A stretch of DNA of 64,000 nucleotides from Tetragenococcus halophilus subsp. flandriensis (GTDB lineage Bacteria > Bacillota > Bacilli > Lactobacillales > Enterococcaceae): positions 1-64,000 of the forward strand of contig NZ_BSUG01000002.1 in assembly GCF_030161475.1 (NCBI RefSeq), read 5' to 3'. The notes below the pieces were generated by a model that was not told the origin of the DNA, ran no database searches, and was given only the letters and a program-made list of their open reading frames with translations. Shown piece after piece: positions 17,372-25,420 of this stretch; within the stretch, counting starts at the first letter, position 1, and each line of letters opens with the position of its first letter. The position numbers were made by a program, and so were the translations under genes.

Positions 17372-17722
17372 TTATTGTTGTGCTATTTTTTTACTTCTAA
17401 TATTAAAAATTAAAATAATTGCTCCAAAAACCAAACTTACAGTAGACCATATATTTAAATCTGCATATGAACCTGCCAAAATCAACCCTAATAAACCACC
17501 GATGACAAACATAATGACAGGGGCGTTTCCACGATGACTTCTTTGTACAATTGAAACAATGCCGGCGACAAGCATTAAAATCCCCAGTATCAAACCGCCT
17601 GAACCACCAGCTTCGCCATTTTCTGATAAAGTATTTCCTAAACCAGCAATCATTGATTGAAAACCAATAATTACAGATAATACAATACTAAATATTCCTA
17701 TCACTAATTTCCCAGTTTTCAT
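17372..17722 (-). CDS. Four-helix membrane protein of unknown function
   Basis: A 116-residue protein with four predicted membrane helices (about 5-25, 42-60, 68-85, 90-108) separated by a glycine-rich loop, ENGEAGGSGG, and a short basic loop, QRSHRGN. It resembles small DUF4064-like or holin-like membrane proteins, but I cannot assign a family. AAGGAGG lies 12 bases upstream of the ATG, a long spacing. Monocistronic; the gap downstream of its promoter side contains the first 42-bp repeat array. Confidence 0.55.
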   Translation of the reverse strand: MKTGKLVIGIFSIVLSVIIGFQSMIAGLGNTLSENGEAGGSGGLILGILMLVAGIVSIVQRSHRGNAPVIMFVIGGLLGLILAGSYADLNIWSTVSLVFGAIILIFNIRSKKIAQQ

Positions 17723-17864
17723 TTTTATGAAAAACCTCCTTATAAAAAATTTAATGCAAAAATAGTTTATCCTACTATATTTACATTACTTACAATAAAA
17801 ACGTCTACTTTTATCATAACACAATAAAAAAACAGTTCAATTTTATTTTTTACACTTTTGAACT

Positions 17865-18312
17865 TAAATCCAAATAAAGGAAGGACCAAAATTTTGGCTG
17901 TTGGCCTTTAGTATGACGAAGTAGGGACCAACTATTTGGCATTTGTCCCAAGATTAGACAGAGTGAGGGCCATATTTTCGAGTTTTGTCCAAAAGTCAGA
18001 CTAGGTAGGGGCCATGGATAGAGTAACTGTCCCAAAGTCTGGCAAAGAAGGGGCCATTCCTCTGGCTTTTGGACTAAAGTAAGCTCGGCTTTTGTGTCCC
18101 AAGTACCACAAAGAAGGGTCAGCAATTCCAGTTTCCTGACCTAAGTACAATAAAGGAGGGTTAGCAATAGGGATTTCCATACCCAAGTCCAGTCAAGGAG
18201 GATTAGTAAACAAGATTTTCTGATCCAAGTCAGGCAAAGAAGGGTCCGCAAATAGAATTTCCCTACCCAAGTCCAGCCAAGAAGGGTCAGCAAATAAGAT
18301 TTCTAAACACAA
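17865..18312 (+). repeat. Tandem 42-bp degenerate repeat array A (about 10 units)
   Basis: Units of about 42 bases follow the pattern TGWCCCAAGTCnAGcaAAGAAGGGtCA followed by 14-15 variable A/T-rich bases. Earlier units (to about 18090) read GTCC...GGGGCCAT, later ones TGACC...GGGTCAGCAAATA, and the junction contains a truncated unit. Each unit has a short inverted repeat (for example GACC/GGTC). Because 42 is a multiple of three, long open frames with 14-residue periodicity (LGQ-rich on the minus strand) arise, but they have no ribosome binding site. A second array with the same units lies at 28370-28835. Confidence 0.85.
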
Positions 18313-18316
18313 AAGT

Positions 18317-18354
18317 AACCCCCATGAAAGCACTACTCGGTGTCATGGGAGTTA
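18317..18354 (-). terminator. Terminator of the metallophosphoesterase gene
   Basis: Stem AACCCCCATGA (18317-18327) / TCATGGGAGTT (18343-18353) with one G-T pair; reading on the minus strand it ends the phosphoesterase transcript, with T-rich ACTTTTGTG following. Confidence 0.65.
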
Positions 18355-19227
18355 TTCTTCTTGTTCTACTTCGGCTGTTTTTTTAGCTAAATGATAATAG
18401 ATAAGTTCGGGTGGCACTCCAAATCGTAGTGGCAAAAGTGAGGTGCCAATCCCATTACTAATAGAAAGTAATGTTTTTTTACCTAACAAATACAAACCAT
18501 GAGTATAGGTAATAGAACCTTTGATTTTATAAAAAAGGAAAGGAAGGCGAACTTGACCGCCGTGGCTGTGGCCTGCTAGGATTAAATCGAAATTTTGAAT
18601 GTTTTCAGTATTTAATACACCGTCAGGTTCATGAACTAAGAGAAGATGCCATTGAGCTAAGGTACGTTCAAAACTGAACTTTGGATTTCCGCTTAAGCAA
18701 TCATCCATTCCAGCGATATTAATGGAAACTTCATCATTTGAACCAAAAATCTCTTCATTTTCTAAAACGGTAAAACCGCCTTCGCTTAAGACTGTTTTGA
18801 CAAAATAATAGCCCTCACTTCGATAATCGTGATTTCCTAAAACAGCAATTTTACCCATAGGAGCAGTCATCCTATTTAGCTTCTCAATCAAACGTTGCGT
18901 TTCTTTATGCGGCCATTTTTCATAGTTATCAATCAAATCGCCGGTAAAGACAATTAAATCCGGGGCAATATCCATAATAGAACGAATAACGCGATTAATA
19001 CGTTGAGGTTTAAAATAGCGGGAAAAGTGGAAATCACTTAAATGACAAATAACGATGTTAGAATCATGTTCGTAAAGATCGAAGGCATTGGAAATATCCA
19101 ATACTTTTTTTTTATTTTTTTTAATAAAATAATGTTTTTCTTTTAAACGACGCGGCTCAATGAAGACCATATAAAAGATCAGGCAAAAAAAGAGGAATAA
19201 AATTCCCAAGATAATGTACATGTACAT
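18352..19227 (-). CDS. Membrane-anchored metallophosphoesterase
   Basis: A 291-residue calcineurin-like phosphoesterase with an N-terminal membrane helix (about residues 4-25). Metal-binding motifs appear in order: HLSDFHFSR, VFTGDLIDNYE, VLGNHDYRSEG, LLLVHEPDG and LILAGHSHGGQV. The fold is typical of YkuE/YaeI-type enzymes, some of which hydrolyse lipid-linked pyrophosphates; substrate unknown. The catalytic domain may face either side of the membrane. Start at 19227 chosen because AAAGGAG is 11 bases upstream; an ATG 36 bases further upstream would place the site inside the gene. Confidence 0.82.
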   Translation of the reverse strand: MYMYIILGILFLFFCLIFYMVFIEPRRLKEKHYFIKKNKKKVLDISNAFDLYEHDSNIVICHLSDFHFSRYFKPQRINRVIRSIMDIAPDLIVFTGDLIDNYEKWPHKETQRLIEKLNRMTAPMGKIAVLGNHDYRSEGYYFVKTVLSEGGFTVLENEEIFGSNDEVSINIAGMDDCLSGNPKFSFERTLAQWHLLLVHEPDGVLNTENIQNFDLILAGHSHGGQVRLPFLFYKIKGSITYTHGLYLLGKKTLLSISNGIGTSLLPLRFGVPPELIYYHLAKKTAEVEQEE

Positions 19228-19434
19228 ATGTAATAGGTCTCCTTTGCCATTTTTTAAACACAACTATATATAGAATAATAGTGGAAATAAGAGAAAAATG
19301 CAATCGAACAAAGTAGAAAACTTACATATTGTTTGTGATTAATTAAAAAAAGCCCTCAGTTCTAAAATCGAGAAAAATATGCTAGGATATATAAGGAATT
19401 CAAACAGATTTTCAAATAAAAGGAGGAAATCTTT

Positions 19435-20205
19435 GTGATTTTTGATACACATACACATTTGAACGCTGAACAATTTGAAGGGATAGAGGCGGAAACGGTC
19501 GAACATGCCAAAGAATTAGGTGTTAGCGAAATGGCTGTTGTCGGTTTTGATTATCCAACAATTGAAAAAACAAAAAAATTAAGCCAAGAATATGATAATA
19601 TTTACAGTATTGTAGGCTGGCATCCAACTGAAGCTGGAAGTTATAATAAAGAAGTCGAAAGCTATTTACAAAAAGAATTAGATAAAGAAAAAGTCGTAGC
19701 TCTAGGCGAAATTGGGCTAGACTATCATTGGATGGAAGACGATAAAGATGTACAGGAAAAAATATTTCGTCGCCAAATTGCGATTGCACGTGAAATGGGG
19801 CTGCCATTTAGTGTACATAATCGAGAAGCCATGGAAGATACCTACCGAATTTTAAAAGATGAAAAAATCCAAGATATTGGCGGAATTATGCATAGCTTTA
19901 ATGGGGATTATGAATGGGCGCAACGATTTTTGGATTTGGGAATGCATTTGTCTTATAGCGGTGTGGTGACTTTCAAAAAGACACTGGATGTACAAGAAGC
20001 GGCGCAAAAAATGCCATTTGATCGGATGCTGGTAGAGACAGACGCGCCTTATTTAGCACCCGTTCCTTATCGCGGAAAACAAAACGAACCTGGTTATACT
20101 CGCTATGTGGTGGAAAAAATCGCAGAGCTAAAAAAACTCAGCGTAGAAGATGTAGCTAAACAAACCACAACAAATGCCCATGAGTTATTTGGTATTAAGC
20201 AATGA
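19435..20205 (+). CDS. tatD: TatD family DNase
   Basis: A 256-residue TIM-barrel hydrolase of the TatD/YcfH family. Motifs: FDTHTHLN at the N-terminus, [26 protein letters not shown] and [10 protein letters not shown]. TatD enzymes are metal-dependent 3'-5' exonucleases on DNA/RNA and may also act on D-Tyr-tRNA. GTG start with AAAGGAGG about eight bases upstream. It overlaps rnmV by four bases, in the widely conserved order tatD-rnmV-rsmA. The upstream gap 19228-19434 is AT-rich with no other element seen. Confidence 0.9.
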   Translation: MIFDTHTHLNAEQFEGIEAETVEHAKELGVSEMAVVGFDYPTIEKTKKLSQEYDNIYSIVGWHPTEAGSYNKEVESYLQKELDKEKVVALGEIGLDYHWMEDDKDVQEKIFRRQIAIAREMGLPFSVHNREAMEDTYRILKDEKIQDIGGIMHSFNGDYEWAQRFLDLGMHLSYSGVVTFKKTLDVQEAAQKMPFDRMLVETDAPYLAPVPYRGKQNEPGYTRYVVEKIAELKKLSVEDVAKQTTTNAHELFGIKQ

Positions 20206-20768
20206 CCCAAGAAAGAATTGAAGAAGTCATTATTGTTGAAGGAAAAGATGATACCAGACGTATTCAAGAAGTGCTATCGGCGGACACGATTGAAACCATT
20301 GGTTCTGCCATCAATGAGGAAATCATTGAACGTATTATTCACGCCCAAGAAACAAGAGGTGTGATCGTTTTTACCGATCCTGATTACTCAGGAGAGAAGA
20401 TTCGAAAAATCATTATGGCAGAAGTTCCGGATGCCAAACACGCTTTTTTACCTCGGGATAAGGCTCGCGGAAAGAAAAAATATGCTAGCTTAGGGGTGGA
20501 ACATGCAAGTGACGAGGCGATTTTAGCAGCCTTGCAACAAGTAGCTACTCCTTCTAAAGAAAACGATTCTCCTAAAATTTCACGGCAGATATTATTAGAC
20601 TATGGCTTATTAGGTGGAAAACAAGCCAAAAGACGGCGCGAATTACTAGGCGATGAGCTGCGGATCGGCTATACCAATGGCAAACAACTTGAAAAACGGC
20701 TAGCGATGTTTCGTATTACAGAAGATGAGTTGGCAGAAGCTATGAAAATCGTGGAGGAAAATTTGTGA
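20202..20768 (+). CDS. rnmV: Ribonuclease M5
   Basis: A 188-residue Toprim nuclease. The Toprim domain begins with [13 protein letters not shown] (catalytic Glu) and has the DxD-type motif [12 protein letters not shown]. The C-terminal RNA-binding part contains [18 protein letters not shown]. RNase M5 matures the 5S rRNA precursor in Firmicutes together with ribosomal protein L18. ATGA overlap with tatD and GTGA overlap with rsmA indicate translational coupling throughout the operon. Confidence 0.93.
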   Translation: MTQERIEEVIIVEGKDDTRRIQEVLSADTIETIGSAINEEIIERIIHAQETRGVIVFTDPDYSGEKIRKIIMAEVPDAKHAFLPRDKARGKKKYASLGVEHASDEAILAALQQVATPSKENDSPKISRQILLDYGLLGGKQAKRRRELLGDELRIGYTNGKQLEKRLAMFRITEDELAEAMKIVEENL

Positions 20769-21664
20769 AAGATAATAGAGAAATAGCGGTACCTTCAAAA
20801 ACCAAAGAAATTTTAGCACGTCACGGATTTACCTTGAAAAAAAGTCTAGGACAAAATTTTTTAACTGAACCTAATATTTTGCATAAAATCGTACAAACAG
20901 CAAACATCACAAAAGAAACCAATGTCATCGAAGTCGGCCCAGGGATCGGCGCTTTGACCGAACATTTAGCACAAAATGCCGCACAGGTCCTGGCTTTTGA
21001 AATCGATCAGCGATTACTCCTGGTTTTAGAGGATACTTTGCAAGCTTTTGACAATGTAACCATCGTGAATCAAGATGTTTTACAAACGGATTTAGTAGAA
21101 GTGACTGATGAAATTTTTTCCCAAAAATTACCGCTTAAAGTCGTTGCCAATCTGCCGTATTATATTACAACGCCTATTATGATGCATTTTTTAGCGTCAT
21201 CATTAGCTGTGGATGAAATGATTGTGATGATTCAAAAAGAGGTAGCAGAACGCATCAATGCAGAACCTGGGACTAAGGCTTATGGTTCTTTAACTATTGC
21301 TGTTCAATATTATATGGAAACAGAAATTTCCTTTATCGTGCCTAAAACGGTTTTTGTACCACAACCTAATGTAGATTCAGCGATATTAAAACTTAAACGA
21401 CGCGAGCAAGCTAAAGTGCAGCTCATCAATGAAAAAGCCTTTTTCAAACTTACAAAAGCAGCTTTTGAGTTACGTCGCAAAACACTTTGGAATAACTTGC
21501 AGCATACTTACGGCAAAGCCCCGGAAACTAAAGCCTGGCTGCAAGAATGTCTAGAAAAAGCTGCGATCGAACCTTCTTGTCGGGGGGAGACTTTATCACT
21601 AGAAGAGTTCGCCCGTTTGAGTAATACAATGGAAGAAAACAAAGAAAAGCACGAGTTGTCTTGA
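20765..21664 (+). CDS. rsmA: 16S rRNA dimethyladenosine transferase (KsgA)
   Basis: A 299-residue methyltransferase that dimethylates two adjacent adenines in helix 45 of 16S rRNA. Motifs: [13 protein letters not shown], the SAM-binding [21 protein letters not shown] and the catalytic NLPYYITTP. The C-terminal domain contains [15 protein letters not shown] start at 20765, overlapping rnmV by four bases. A terminator hairpin overlaps its last codons, so the next gene is probably transcribed separately or by read-through. Confidence 0.95.
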   Translation: MKDNREIAVPSKTKEILARHGFTLKKSLGQNFLTEPNILHKIVQTANITKETNVIEVGPGIGALTEHLAQNAAQVLAFEIDQRLLLVLEDTLQAFDNVTIVNQDVLQTDLVEVTDEIFSQKLPLKVVANLPYYITTPIMMHFLASSLAVDEMIVMIQKEVAERINAEPGTKAYGSLTIAVQYYMETEISFIVPKTVFVPQPNVDSAILKLKRREQAKVQLINEKAFFKLTKAAFELRRKTLWNNLQHTYGKAPETKAWLQECLEKAAIEPSCRGETLSLEEFARLSNTMEENKEKHELS

Positions 21665-21679
21665 CAGCCCGTGCTTTTG
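21646..21679 (+). terminator. Terminator overlapping the rsmA stop
   Basis: Stem AAAGCACG (21646-21653) / CGTGCTTT (21670-21677), loop containing the stop codon, short T-run. Confidence 0.65.
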
Positions 21680-21741
21680 TCGGTAAACTAAGCTCAATTC
21701 AAAGGTGTTTTGTCAACTTACAACTTATAAGGAGAGCAAAA

Positions 21742-22305
21742 ATGAAAACAAAACCTGTACAACAACTAACACTTTCAGCTCTGTTAATTGCTTTAGGTGT
21801 ATTGATTCCTTTGGTTATGCCGCGGATCGTCATTGGTCCTGCCTCTTTTACTTTAGCCAGCCATGTTCCCTTGTTTGTAGCGATGTTTTTTTCACCGAAA
21901 ATGTCAACGATCGTTGCTTTAGGAACGGCTTTTGGCTTTTTATTGACCGCGCCTTTTATCATTGCTTTGCGTGCGCTGTCGCATCTACTTTTTGCTGTTT
22001 TAGGTTCGATATATTTACAAAAAAGACCACAAATAGTCAATCAACCTAAAAAATTTCAACTGTATAATCTTATTATTGCCATTATTCATGCCGCGGCTGA
22101 AGTAGTTGTCGTCGCAGCTTTCTTTCTTTTGGGAGGAAGTCCGCAAGTAAGTTATGATACTTCAATGTTTACTTTATTATTTGTTTTTATTGGCATTGGT
22201 GGGGTTATTCACAGTCTAGTCGATTATAATATTGCTTATTTTATTGTAAAAACACTTAGTAAATCCTTCCCAGTTCCCATATTTAAAAAAGCATCCAATA
22301 AATAA
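21742..22305 (+). CDS. ECF transporter S component (vitamin uptake)
   Basis: A 187-residue hydrophobic protein with about six helices, the size of an ECF S-component. The N-terminal LTLSALLIALGVLIPLVMPR carries the AxxxA-like helix surface that docks to the EcfT module, followed by IGPASFTLASHVPLFVAMFFSPK. NiaX-like (niacin) S-components look similar, but the vitamin cannot be read with certainty. The energising EcfA/A'/T genes are not in the window. Start at 21742 preceded by AAGGAGAG; an upstream in-frame ATG at 21661 overlaps the rsmA stop and lacks a site. Confidence 0.78.
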   Translation: MKTKPVQQLTLSALLIALGVLIPLVMPRIVIGPASFTLASHVPLFVAMFFSPKMSTIVALGTAFGFLLTAPFIIALRALSHLLFAVLGSIYLQKRPQIVNQPKKFQLYNLIIAIIHAAAEVVVVAAFFLLGGSPQVSYDTSMFTLLFVFIGIGGVIHSLVDYNIAYFIVKTLSKSFPVPIFKKASNK

Positions 22306-22343
22306 GCAAAAGGACTTGTCGCTTAAAGATAAGTCCTTTTGCT
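22306..22343 (+). terminator. Terminator after ECF S component
   Basis: Perfect 12-bp stem GCAAAAGGACTT (22306-22317) / AAGTCCTTTTGC (22331-22342). The right arm runs directly into the dispersed repeat copy 2. Confidence 0.8.
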
Positions 22344-22433
22344 GTGAATCACAACGATTCAACGACCGAAAGGGAGTTGAAAGTAAATGATGAACAGTAC
22401 TAGGGGAGCGAAGCGCCCGTAGTGTCCGAAATA
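22341..22433 (+). repeat. Dispersed intergenic repeat, copy 2 (short form)
   Basis: Shares its first and last thirds with the block at 8299-8450 but lacks the intervening hairpin segment of about 60 bases. It begins in the terminator arm, as copy 1 does. In this copy TGAATC-ACAAC-GATTCA near its start is an inverted repeat. The following gap to 22541 is AT-rich. Confidence 0.75.
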
Positions 22434-22541
22434 TATCCACTATTTTCAATAAATTGAAAGAAAATTTCGAAAAAAACTTTACATTTCTGAAAATTAGGTA
22501 TAACATTTTTTAAAATGTAAAGAAAGAAGATTGATAAAAGT

Positions 22542-23708
22542 ATGACAAGGACACTGTACAAAAATGCCAAAGTATTTACAGGAAAAAATGAAAGGTTTGA
22601 AACTTTAGATTTTGTAGTAGACGACAAAAAGGGAAACTTTGTAGAAGATGAAAAAGCGGAGCAAACAGTCGATCTGGCTGGGAAATATGTAATGCCCGGG
22701 ATGATCAATGCCCATACTCACATTGTGGCTGATCCTTATGGCAGAATTACCTCCTTAGGTGGGTCAGCCACAAAATCGCCCGCTTATACTTTCGTGGCTT
22801 TATCCAATTTACAAAAATTATTAACAGATGGCGTGACTTATATTCGCGATGTCGGTTCGGTTTTTGAGGTGGATATAGAATTAGCTGCACTTGAACGTCA
22901 AGGAGACTTGTTTTCTCCGGGGATCGTAGCTTCTGGTTACCCACTAACTATGACAGGTGGTCATTTCAGTGAAGGCTCTTATGAAGTAGATGGCGTTGAT
23001 GAAGTACGCAAATATGCTCGTCTTTTACTTAAAAAAGGCGTTGGCAACGTAAAACTAATGGCCACTGGGGGCGTCTCCTTTGATGGCGAAACGCCTCATG
23101 ATATACAGTTGACTGAAGAAGAGTTACGAGCCGCTGTTGAAGAAGCGCATCATAAAGGGCGCACAGCTAATGCGCATGCTCAAGGCACAGAAGGTATCCA
23201 GAATGCTTTGCGTGCTGGAGTGGATTCGATCGAACATGCAGTTTATCTAGATGATGAAACAATTGATATGTTTTTACAAAGAGGAACTTATATCGTGCCA
23301 ACTTTAACTGCACCTTGGGCGATGATTCAAGAAGCTGATCAACTCCCTGCATTTATGGTGCAAAAATCATTAGAACTATCAGAAGCACATAGCCAAAGCA
23401 TAGGAAAAGCCGCTCAAGCTGGTGTTCCGATAGCTATGGGGACAGATTCCGGTACGGCTTTTAACAACTTTGATAAAAACTCTTCTATTGAGCTTGAGTT
23501 GATGGTAAATGCCGGTGTAACAAATCTACAAGTACTACAAGCAGCCACCATCAACGCGGCGAAATTATTGCAAATTGATCAAAAAGCAGGGACGATTGAG
23601 GCAGGCAAACTTGCTGATTTTATTGTTTTGGATGAAGATCCACTAAAAGATATCAAAGTTATGCAAAAAGAAAAAACGGTATTTAAAAAAGGTATAGAAA
23701 TAAAATAA
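22542..23708 (+). CDS. Metal-dependent amidohydrolase (imidazolonepropionase-like)
   Basis: A 388-residue TIM-barrel amidohydrolase. Motifs: MPGMINAHTHIV (HxH), NVKLMATGGVSF with the bridging Lys, NAHAQGTEG, DSIEHAVYLD and the terminal metal ligand Asp in AMGTDSGTAF, plus the C-terminal beta-sandwich GKLADFIVLDEDP. Relatives hydrolyse amide bonds in dipeptides, carboxylated amino acids or cyclic amides; no substrate can be assigned. The ribosome binding site is weak (AAAGAAAGAAG). A partial paralogue of its C-terminus survives at 25064-25231, on the far side of a membrane-protein gene. Confidence 0.82.
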   Translation: MTRTLYKNAKVFTGKNERFETLDFVVDDKKGNFVEDEKAEQTVDLAGKYVMPGMINAHTHIVADPYGRITSLGGSATKSPAYTFVALSNLQKLLTDGVTYIRDVGSVFEVDIELAALERQGDLFSPGIVASGYPLTMTGGHFSEGSYEVDGVDEVRKYARLLLKKGVGNVKLMATGGVSFDGETPHDIQLTEEELRAAVEEAHHKGRTANAHAQGTEGIQNALRAGVDSIEHAVYLDDETIDMFLQRGTYIVPTLTAPWAMIQEADQLPAFMVQKSLELSEAHSQSIGKAAQAGVPIAMGTDSGTAFNNFDKNSSIELELMVNAGVTNLQVLQAATINAAKLLQIDQKAGTIEAGKLADFIVLDEDPLKDIKVMQKEKTVFKKGIEIK

Positions 23709-23720
23709 AAAATGAAGTTA

Positions 23721-23752
23721 AACGTCCAAGTATGAATGCTTGGACGTTTTTT
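23721..23752 (+). terminator. Terminator after amidohydrolase
   Basis: Perfect 10-bp stem AACGTCCAAG (23721-23730) / CTTGGACGTT (23739-23748), then four more T. Confidence 0.88.
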
Positions 23753-23870
23753 ACAGAGAATTTACCTTTGAAAAGTGAAAGAATATAGATAATTTTAAGA
23801 AAATTCCCAAAAGTATTTACTTTCTAATAAATTAGATTTACCATATATTTTATATTTAAGGAGGGGTGTT

Positions 23871-25043
23871 ATGAAATATTTAATAGCTTTTTTGCTTGTT
23901 ATGGTATTTATCTTTATTGGTGAGTGGGTATCATCTTTTTCAAAGGCCTATATTCCATCGATTTTTATATCAGCCATTTTATTTATTATAGGGTTTTGGA
24001 CTTTCTTACCTAAGGATATTGCAGTACAAGCATCTTTTGGCGATGAATTTATCGCTATTATCGTTCCTGTATTATTAGTTCATTTGGGAACAATGATGGA
24101 TTTAAAACAACTTGCTGAACAATGGAGAGCCGTCGTTATCGCTTTAACAGGAGCACTGGGGGCCTCTATTTTAACTATGATCATTGGGACGATGTTATAT
24201 GACTGGCATACAGTTGCAGCCACAATCCCTCCTTTACTCGGTGGCGTGGTTTCCACTGCTTTGATGACAGAAGGATTGCAAGCAGAAGGATTAACGATGT
24301 ATCTTGCGCTACCGGTAGCCATGTATATTTTACAAAACTTTATTGGTTATCCGATGGTTTCTTTCATGTTAAAAAAAGAAGGGAATCGTTTGTTAAAAGA
24401 ATACGATCCTACAGCAGAAACAGCTACAAATGAAGAAGAACAGAAAGAAAATAAGCAGTCTCAGAAATTCATGAAGATGCCCAATCAATATAAAACAAGT
24501 GCCTTTGTTTTAGCCAAAGTTGCCTTTGTCGGCTTATTAGCAATGGGCTTATCACAGTTAACCAATGAAGCGATCGATTCGAGTATTTGTGCGCTAGTTT
24601 TGGGCGTTATCGGACACCAAGTAGGATTTCTAGAAAAAAATGTATTGAACCAAGCCAAGGTCTTTAATTGGTTGATGTATGGTTTGATGGCTTATATCTT
24701 TTCCCAATTAAATACGGTAACCCCGCAGATACTTAAAGGGATCATTTTGCAAATTTTAATTTTACTTATTTTAGGAGTTTTAGGAATGTTTATCGCTTCC
24801 TCACTTTTAGCAAAGTCAATGAAAATGAGCACACCCATGGCTTTTGCTACTTCTTTAACAGCATTATGTGGTTTTCCATCAGACTACATTTTAACTTCAG
24901 AAGTCATTCAACATTTGACAAGCGATGAAAGAAAACGCGATTATTTAACGGATCATATGATGCCTAAGATGTTGGTGGGAGGTTTTGCTACAGTATCTGT
25001 AGCTTCGATCATTATCGCTTCGATTCTTCTTCAATTGCTCTAA
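23871..25043 (+). CDS. Multipass membrane permease, GltS-like architecture
   Basis: A 390-residue protein with about ten membrane helices in two halves separated by a charged cytoplasmic loop rich in Glu, Lys and Asn (about residues 185-210). GGVVSTALMTEGLQAEG and ALCGFPSDYILTSEVIQ look like inverted-repeat re-entrant segments of sodium-coupled carboxylate symporters of the GltS type. I cannot name the family with certainty. AAGGAGGGG precedes the start. Positioned between an amidohydrolase and the remnant of a second copy, so it may import that enzyme's substrate. Confidence 0.6.
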   Translation: MKYLIAFLLVMVFIFIGEWVSSFSKAYIPSIFISAILFIIGFWTFLPKDIAVQASFGDEFIAIIVPVLLVHLGTMMDLKQLAEQWRAVVIALTGALGASILTMIIGTMLYDWHTVAATIPPLLGGVVSTALMTEGLQAEGLTMYLALPVAMYILQNFIGYPMVSFMLKKEGNRLLKEYDPTAETATNEEEQKENKQSQKFMKMPNQYKTSAFVLAKVAFVGLLAMGLSQLTNEAIDSSICALVLGVIGHQVGFLEKNVLNQAKVFNWLMYGLMAYIFSQLNTVTPQILKGIILQILILLILGVLGMFIASSLLAKSMKMSTPMAFATSLTALCGFPSDYILTSEVIQHLTSDERKRDYLTDHMMPKMLVGGFATVSVASIIIASILLQLL

Positions 25044-25063
25044 TAAAGAAAGGAATATATTTT

Positions 25064-25231
25064 GGTACACATTCTTCCTTTGAACTTGTACTTATGGTCA
25101 ATGCTGGAGCGACCAGCCTATCCATACAAACAGCTAAACTTGCGGACTTTATTGTTTTGGATGAGGGTCCACTAGAAGATATCAAAGTGATGCAAAACGA
25201 CAAAACGGTATTTAAAAAAGGAAAAAAGTAG
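25064..25231 (+). pseudogene. Decayed C-terminal fragment of a second amidohydrolase
   Basis: The frame from 25064 to the stop at 25229 reads as the C-terminal end of an amidohydrolase. ELVLMVNAGATSL and KLADFIVLDEGPLEDIKVMQ closely match ELMVNAGVTNL and KLADFIVLDEDPLKDIKVMQ of the intact gene at 22542. About 17 residues that lie between these blocks in the intact gene are missing, and there is no start or N-terminal two-thirds. It is therefore a remnant of a duplicated gene. Confidence 0.85.
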
Positions 25232-25248
25232 AATAAAAAACTAAAAGT

Positions 25249-25292
25249 AACTCTCAGAAATAAAAGCAAAAAGCTTATTTCTGGGAGTTTTT
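25249..25292 (+). terminator. Terminator after the amidohydrolase remnant
   Basis: 15-bp stem AACTCTCAGAAATAA (25249-25263) / TTATTTCTGGGAGTT, one mismatch-type G-T, followed by TTT. Confidence 0.8.
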
Positions 25293-25382
25293 CAGTTATA
25301 ATTATACAATTATGCATTTTAATATTCACTGTTTTTAAGAAATTTAATTAAAAAAATATTGAAAAAAGGGAGGAACAAACGT

Positions 25383-25418
25383 ATGATAGAAATGATAAAA
25401 AAAGAATGGGGTAAATAA
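25383..25418 (+). CDS. 11-codon leader ORF upstream of the YfcC-like carrier
   Basis: MIEMIKKEWGK is encoded behind a strong GGGAGG site (25370-25375 region) and stops two bases before the ATG of the carrier, which itself has only a weak GGGG site inside this ORF. The arrangement suggests translational coupling: ribosomes loaded at the good site finish the short ORF and re-initiate on the carrier. Not known from any family I recognise. Confidence 0.55.
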   Translation: MIEMIKKEWGK

Positions 25419-25420
25419 TT

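Noticed and set aside
17850-18186. Open frames on the minus strand with LGQ-containing 14-residue repeats in array A
   Set aside because: They arise because the 42-bp repeat keeps frame. They have no ribosome binding site, and similar frames open on both strands in array B.
17865-18312. CRISPR array
   Set aside because: Units are degenerate, have no constant repeat with unique spacers, and no cas genes are nearby. The same applies to 28370-28835 and 43570-43850.
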